Below, piece by piece: positions 28,751 through 32,940 of a stretch of DNA of 32,940 bases. The position numbers and the translations under genes are program-made. Numbering within the stretch: position 1 is the stretch's first letter; each line of letters opens with the position of its first letter. The notes under the pieces were generated by a model. It was not told the DNA's origin. It did not search any database and worked only from the letters and a program-made list of their open reading frames with translations. Location of the stretch: contig JAAAOD010000204.1 in the NCBI GenBank assembly GCA_009908535.1, forward strand, positions 1 through 32,940, in the 5' to 3' direction. Source of the DNA: Verrucomicrobiota bacterium. GTDB taxonomy: Bacteria > Verrucomicrobiota > Verrucomicrobiia > Opitutales > Oceanipulchritudinaceae.

Positions 28751-29527
28751 TTAAAAGCGGGAGACCGAGGTGGCCGAACTCCACCATGTGTGATGCGGGC
28801 CTTCCAGCTCCTCCTCGGAGGGGAAGGGGTAGGCGCGGACGTCCTCCTGGTCCCCGACGAAGAAAGCGTTTTCGACCACGGGGTAGATCAGCTCCCGGTT
28901 GAGGTCACGGTGGACGATCTTCGTCATCTTGTCCGTCCGGTATTTCAATGCGGTGAGGCACTCGCGGATATGATTGACGTCCTTGTAGGGCAGGTTGCGG
29001 GCGGAGCTTTTTTCGGGGTCTCTGGCAAGTCCGTTCAGCCGCAGTTCGCAGAAGACAAGGCGCGGGATGAAGACCGGTTGTTCCGGGTTCGTCACGTAGC
29101 GGCAGAATTCCTCCGGCCCGAGCGGGCTGGCCACCTTCGGGTTCACCGGACAGAGTTCCTGATAAAGGTGAAAGCCGGAGCGTTCAGGGAGGGGCGCACT
29201 GCTCGGGGCAAGCTCGAGGGTGAGGCCGTCCTTGGTCGTCAGGTACAAATTTCCGAGGGCGGAAACGGGGATATTGGCCAGCGCGCCGTAGACGGAGACA
29301 TAGGTCGAACGCCGGGGAGAGCCGTCGGGATGGGCGACGCACTTTTCCCGCGCCGCGGCGAGCTGGAAGGCTTCGGACTCGAAGGACGGATCGACTTTGA
29401 AAAATATGGCCGGTCCGCGGGTGAGCTTCTTGTCGCCGATGGCGAGGTATTTGCCGAAACGTTCCGGAGGCAGCTGCGAAAAGATCAAGGCTTCCGGGAT
29501 GAGGGAGAGGTAGAGGTAATTTTCCAT
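28751..29527 (-). CDS. Uncharacterised protein
   Basis: About 258 aa from ATG 29527 (MENYLYLSLIPEALIFSQLPPERFGKYLAIGDKKLTRGPAIFF...). Coding-like composition in a convincing gap between hppA and clc. The ORF-track start at 29698 would overlap the divergent clc start. Confidence 0.75.
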   Translation of the reverse strand: MENYLYLSLIPEALIFSQLPPERFGKYLAIGDKKLTRGPAIFFKVDPSFESEAFQLAAAREKCVAHPDGSPRRSTYVSVYGALANIPVSALGNLYLTTKDGLTLELAPSSAPLPERSGFHLYQELCPVNPKVASPLGPEEFCRYVTNPEQPVFIPRLVFCELRLNGLARDPEKSSARNLPYKDVNHIRECLTALKYRTDKMTKIVHRDLNRELIYPVVENAFFVGDQEDVRAYPFPSEEELEGPHHTWWSSATSVSRF

Positions 29528-29657
29528 GGGAGGGGAGTGGTGACAGCGGAAGACGTTGGGAAGAATCCGCTCCGGAGGCAAGTCCATCGAGGGCTGGTCG
29601 GGGAAGTCCTCAAGGCTGGTTCCGGATGAGGGTTTGCCAGAGGCGGTTCCAGCTGCC

Positions 29658-31478
29658 ATGCAATCCTCTCCAATGAGCGAAGCCAACCTCGGCGGCACGA
29701 TCCAACGGCGGTTACGTTTCCCCGATTATCTTCGGCGGAACTTCACCGATACACAGCGCTACCTGATCATCTGGATCATCACGGGCATCGCCTGCGGCGC
29801 GGTGGCGGTGGCCTTTCATAAATCCATCGACCTTGTCTTCCACTTTGTCCGTTCCATGGCGGAATGGATCGGCGACGGATCCAGCGGGATGACCTACTTT
29901 TATCTGGGCATCGCCCCTGTCCTCGGGGGTCTTCTCACGGGCCTGATCGTGCAGTTTCTGGCTCCCACCGCTGTGGGTTCGGGCATTCCGCAGACCAAGG
30001 CGCGGTATTACCGGGACTTCGGGGTCTTCCGTCTTCGCGAGGCGGTTTACCGCTTCATCGTCGGCACACTCTCGGTGGGTTTCGGGATGAGTCTGGGACG
30101 GGAAGGGCCGACGGTGCATATCTGTGGCGCCCTTGCCTCGTGGATCGGGCAGATGTTCGGTCTCGCGAAAAAACGGGTGCAGGCGATGGTGCCGCTCGGG
30201 ATGGGGGCCGGGATCTCCGCCGCGTTCAACGCGCCCATGGCGGCGGTCTTTTTCGTCTTTGAGGAGCTGCTGGGCGACTTCAGCAGCAAGGCCTTTTTCG
30301 GTATCTTTGTCTGCGTGGTGATCGCGACGGCCATCCAGCGGATCGCGATCGGGGAGCACCCGGCCTTTGCCATCGAACTGGAGCTGATCACGACGGACTG
30401 GTGGATGTTGCTTGCGGTGCCGCTGGGATTGGCGAGCGCGCTACTGGGGAGGTTTTTCGTCGAGGGCCTGTTGCAGACGCGACAGTTTTTCCGTGAGCGC
30501 ACCTCGGTGCCGGCCTGGATCCGTCCGGCCTTCGGCGGCCTTGGCGTGGGGATCATCGGGGTGACCGTGGCGATGTTGGCCGATGGCCACCTCGGCATTT
30601 TCGGGATCGGCTACGATGACCTGAACACGGCCCTGAACGGACGGCTGGTTCTCCTTTCCACGGTGACCCTGCTGCTGGGCGGAAAAATCATCGCCACCCT
30701 GCTCGCTTACGGCAGCGGGGGAAGCGGCGGCCTCTTCGCCCCGACCCTCTTCATCGGCGGAATGCTCGGAACCCTTCTCGGATGCGCGGCACAGCCCCTT
30801 TTTCACTACAGCAACGACATCATCGGGGCGATGGCCCTTCTCGGGATGGGCTCCTTTTTCGCCGCCGTCATCCGCTGTCCCATGACCTCCATCGTCATTA
30901 TCTGGGAGATGACGGGGCAGTACGCCCTCATTCTTCCCCTCATGGCGGGGAACATGCTTGCCTGGCTGCTTTCCGGAAAGCTGCAACCGGTGCCGCTGTA
31001 CGACGCCCTCCTTCTGCAGGACAAGATCAACCTGAAGAAGATGCCGCACTACAAGGGCGACCAGGACTGGCGCAACCTGCCTGTGAGCACCATCATGAGC
31101 TTCGACCCTGTCACGGTGGGGGCAAAGGAAAACCTCGACGACCTTCTCGCCCGTATCGGTGAGGAGGGGCTCCGCCATCATGCTTACCCGGTTCTCGACG
31201 CGGCGGGCAAGGTGGTCGGCGTGGTCACCCACCACGAGATGGAGGAGAAGCAGCGGGCGCAAGCGGCGCGGACGGTCGGCGAACTCGTGGAAGGCCAGCA
31301 TCTCATCAGCCTTAACCCGGAGACGAGCATCCGCGACGTTGCCCAGATCCTCGTCCTTGAGGATGTCATGCAGGCCCCGGTGGTCAGCTCGAGCGACCCG
31401 GGCAAGCTCATGGGCATCGTCACCCTGCACGATATCGCGCGCCAGCAAAACGCCATCGAGGATGCCATCGGACGCTGA
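29658..31478 (+). CDS. CLC-family chloride transporter with C-terminal tandem CBS domains
   Basis: GSGIPQ, GREGPTVH and GGLFAPTLFIGG selectivity motifs; EE pair in FVFEELLGDF; two CBS repeats after 31080. The start is 29658 or 29673. Confidence 0.95.
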   Translation: MQSSPMSEANLGGTIQRRLRFPDYLRRNFTDTQRYLIIWIITGIACGAVAVAFHKSIDLVFHFVRSMAEWIGDGSSGMTYFYLGIAPVLGGLLTGLIVQFLAPTAVGSGIPQTKARYYRDFGVFRLREAVYRFIVGTLSVGFGMSLGREGPTVHICGALASWIGQMFGLAKKRVQAMVPLGMGAGISAAFNAPMAAVFFVFEELLGDFSSKAFFGIFVCVVIATAIQRIAIGEHPAFAIELELITTDWWMLLAVPLGLASALLGRFFVEGLLQTRQFFRERTSVPAWIRPAFGGLGVGIIGVTVAMLADGHLGIFGIGYDDLNTALNGRLVLLSTVTLLLGGKIIATLLAYGSGGSGGLFAPTLFIGGMLGTLLGCAAQPLFHYSNDIIGAMALLGMGSFFAAVIRCPMTSIVIIWEMTGQYALILPLMAGNMLAWLLSGKLQPVPLYDALLLQDKINLKKMPHYKGDQDWRNLPVSTIMSFDPVTVGAKENLDDLLARIGEEGLRHHAYPVLDAAGKVVGVVTHHEMEEKQRAQAARTVGELVEGQHLISLNPETSIRDVAQILVLEDVMQAPVVSSSDPGKLMGIVTLHDIARQQNAIEDAIGR

Positions 31479-31519
31479 GCCGGGCTTGCGGGATGGGGTT
31501 CCGTGGGTAGGTTGGCAAC

Positions 31520-32764
31520 ATGGAAGCAGTTCAGACCATGGCCGCCGCCGATCTGGCGGCACTCCGGTCCCAGTTCCCGCTACTGGGGCGGGAATTCAAT
31601 GGCCGCCCTGTGGTGTACCTCGACAATGCGGCCTCCGCGCAGAAGCCCGCTGTCGTGCTGGAGCGTCTCGACCGCTTTTACCGGGAGGAATACGCGAATA
31701 TCCACCGCGGGGTCCACTTCCTGTCCCAGACCGCGACCGAGGCCTACGAAGGCGCCCGGGCCCGGGTGGCGGCTTTCCTCGGCACTGCCTCGGCGGAGGA
31801 AATCGTTTTCACTAAAGGGGCCACCGAAGCGATCAACCTCGTCGCTGCCGGCCTTGGCGAGACCCTCTTGCGGGAAGGGGACACGGTTCTGCTGACGCGC
31901 ATGGAACACCATGCCAACATCGTTCCGTGGCAACTCCTTGAAAAGCGCAAAGGAATCCGCATCGCGGTGGCCGAAGTTACGCCGGAGGGCGAAATCAACC
32001 GCGAGGATTTTCGCCGCAAACTGCGCGAGCTGCAGCCGAAAATGGTGGGCTTGGTGCACGTTTCGAACTCGCTGGGTACGATCAACCCGGCACGGGAACT
32101 GATCGCGGAGGCGCAGGAGCTGGGAGCCCGGGTCCTTCTCGACGCCTCCCAGTCAGCACCCCACTTTGCGATTTCGGTGCGGGATCTCGGGTGCGATTAC
32201 CTTGTCTTCAGCGGCCACAAGATCTTTGGACCGACCGGGATCGGCTGTCTGTGGGGAAAGGCGGAACTTCTCGCGGAGCTGCCGCCGTACCAGGGCGGCG
32301 GGGACATGATTGAGAATGTCGCCTTCGAAGGGACGGAGTTCAAGGATCCGCCGGCCCGGTTTGAGGCCGGAACTCCGCCTGTCGCGCAGGCGGTCGGTCT
32401 TGCCGCGGCCATTGATTTCCTCGAGGCGCAGGACCGCGAAGCTCTTGAGGCGCATGAAACCGCCCTGCTCGCGAAGGCCACGGAGGGGCTGCGGGAGATT
32501 CCCGGTTTGCGCATTATCGGGGAGGCGCGGGAAAAGGCCTCTGTTATCTCCTTCGTCCTCGACTGCGCGCATCCGCATGACATTGCCACCTTTCTCGATG
32601 CGGACGGCATCGCCATTCGTACCGGCCACCATTGCACGCAGCCGCTGTTCCGGCATTTCGGGCTCGCGGGCTCCGCGCGGGCGAGCTTCGCCTTCTACAA
32701 CACCTTTGCCGAGGTCGAACAGCTGGTCGCCGCGGTAGGAAAGGTGCACCGCTTTTTCGGCTGA
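31520..32764 (+). CDS. sufS: Cysteine desulfurase, SufS family
   Basis: VYLDNAASAQKP, HHANIVPWQ, PLP-lysine motif FSGHKIFGPTGIG, catalytic Cys RTGHHCTQPL. Confidence 0.96.
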   Translation: MEAVQTMAAADLAALRSQFPLLGREFNGRPVVYLDNAASAQKPAVVLERLDRFYREEYANIHRGVHFLSQTATEAYEGARARVAAFLGTASAEEIVFTKGATEAINLVAAGLGETLLREGDTVLLTRMEHHANIVPWQLLEKRKGIRIAVAEVTPEGEINREDFRRKLRELQPKMVGLVHVSNSLGTINPARELIAEAQELGARVLLDASQSAPHFAISVRDLGCDYLVFSGHKIFGPTGIGCLWGKAELLAELPPYQGGGDMIENVAFEGTEFKDPPARFEAGTPPVAQAVGLAAAIDFLEAQDREALEAHETALLAKATEGLREIPGLRIIGEAREKASVISFVLDCAHPHDIATFLDADGIAIRTGHHCTQPLFRHFGLAGSARASFAFYNTFAEVEQLVAAVGKVHRFFG

Positions 32765-32774
32765 GGCGACCGGG

Positions 32775-32940
32775 TCAGAGACAATCGGCGAGGGCCCGCG
32801 CGAAGCGTGGCAGGTTGGCCTCGTTGAGCCCGGCCACGTTGATACGTCCGCTTTCGACGATGTAGATGCTGTATTCTTCGCGCAGGCGGTGGAGGGTCGC
32901 CTCGGGAAGGCCGGTGTAGGAAAACATGCCCCGGTAATTA
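32775..32940 (-). CDS. Aspartate/aromatic aminotransferase, C-terminal end (partial, continues beyond the window)
   Basis: Reverse-strand translation NYRGMFSYTGLPEATLHRLREEYSIYIVESGRINVAGLNEANLPRFARALADCL* matches the AspC/TyrB C-terminus. Confidence 0.85.
   Translation of the reverse strand, partial: NYRGMFSYTGLPEATLHRLREEYSIYIVESGRINVAGLNEANLPRFARALADCL

Overview
The window joins two contexts. Positions 1 to about 5650 are an accessory, defence-island-like Type I restriction-modification locus. It holds a 5'-truncated hsdS, a compact PrrC-like ATPase with a candidate anticodon-nuclease triad, a RhuM-family gene, a duplicated 90-bp hsdM 5' end fused to a short ORF that overlaps a DUF3800 gene by ATGA, a full-length hsdM, and a degraded remnant. 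No hsdR is in the window. Positions about 5660 to 32940 are ordinary GC-rich chromosome, with a Verrucomicrobiota/Opitutae-like flavour (inferred from gene content only): a small membrane protein, tamB (split by an apparent frameshift at a G6 run), tamA/Omp85, a PEP-CTERM protein, gltD and gltB, a cytochrome c/PQQ-type sugar dehydrogenase, a hybrid histidine kinase, a DUF3127 protein, rlmL, an ABC-2 exporter pair, a membrane pyrophosphatase (hppA), an uncharacterised protein, a CLC-CBS chloride transporter, sufS and the C-terminus of an aminotransferase. The best candidates for an unusual system are the translationally coupled hsdS / PrrC-like / rhuM chain and the DUF3800 cassette bracketed by direct repeats of the hsdM start. 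No tRNA, rRNA, CRISPR array or transposase was recognised.
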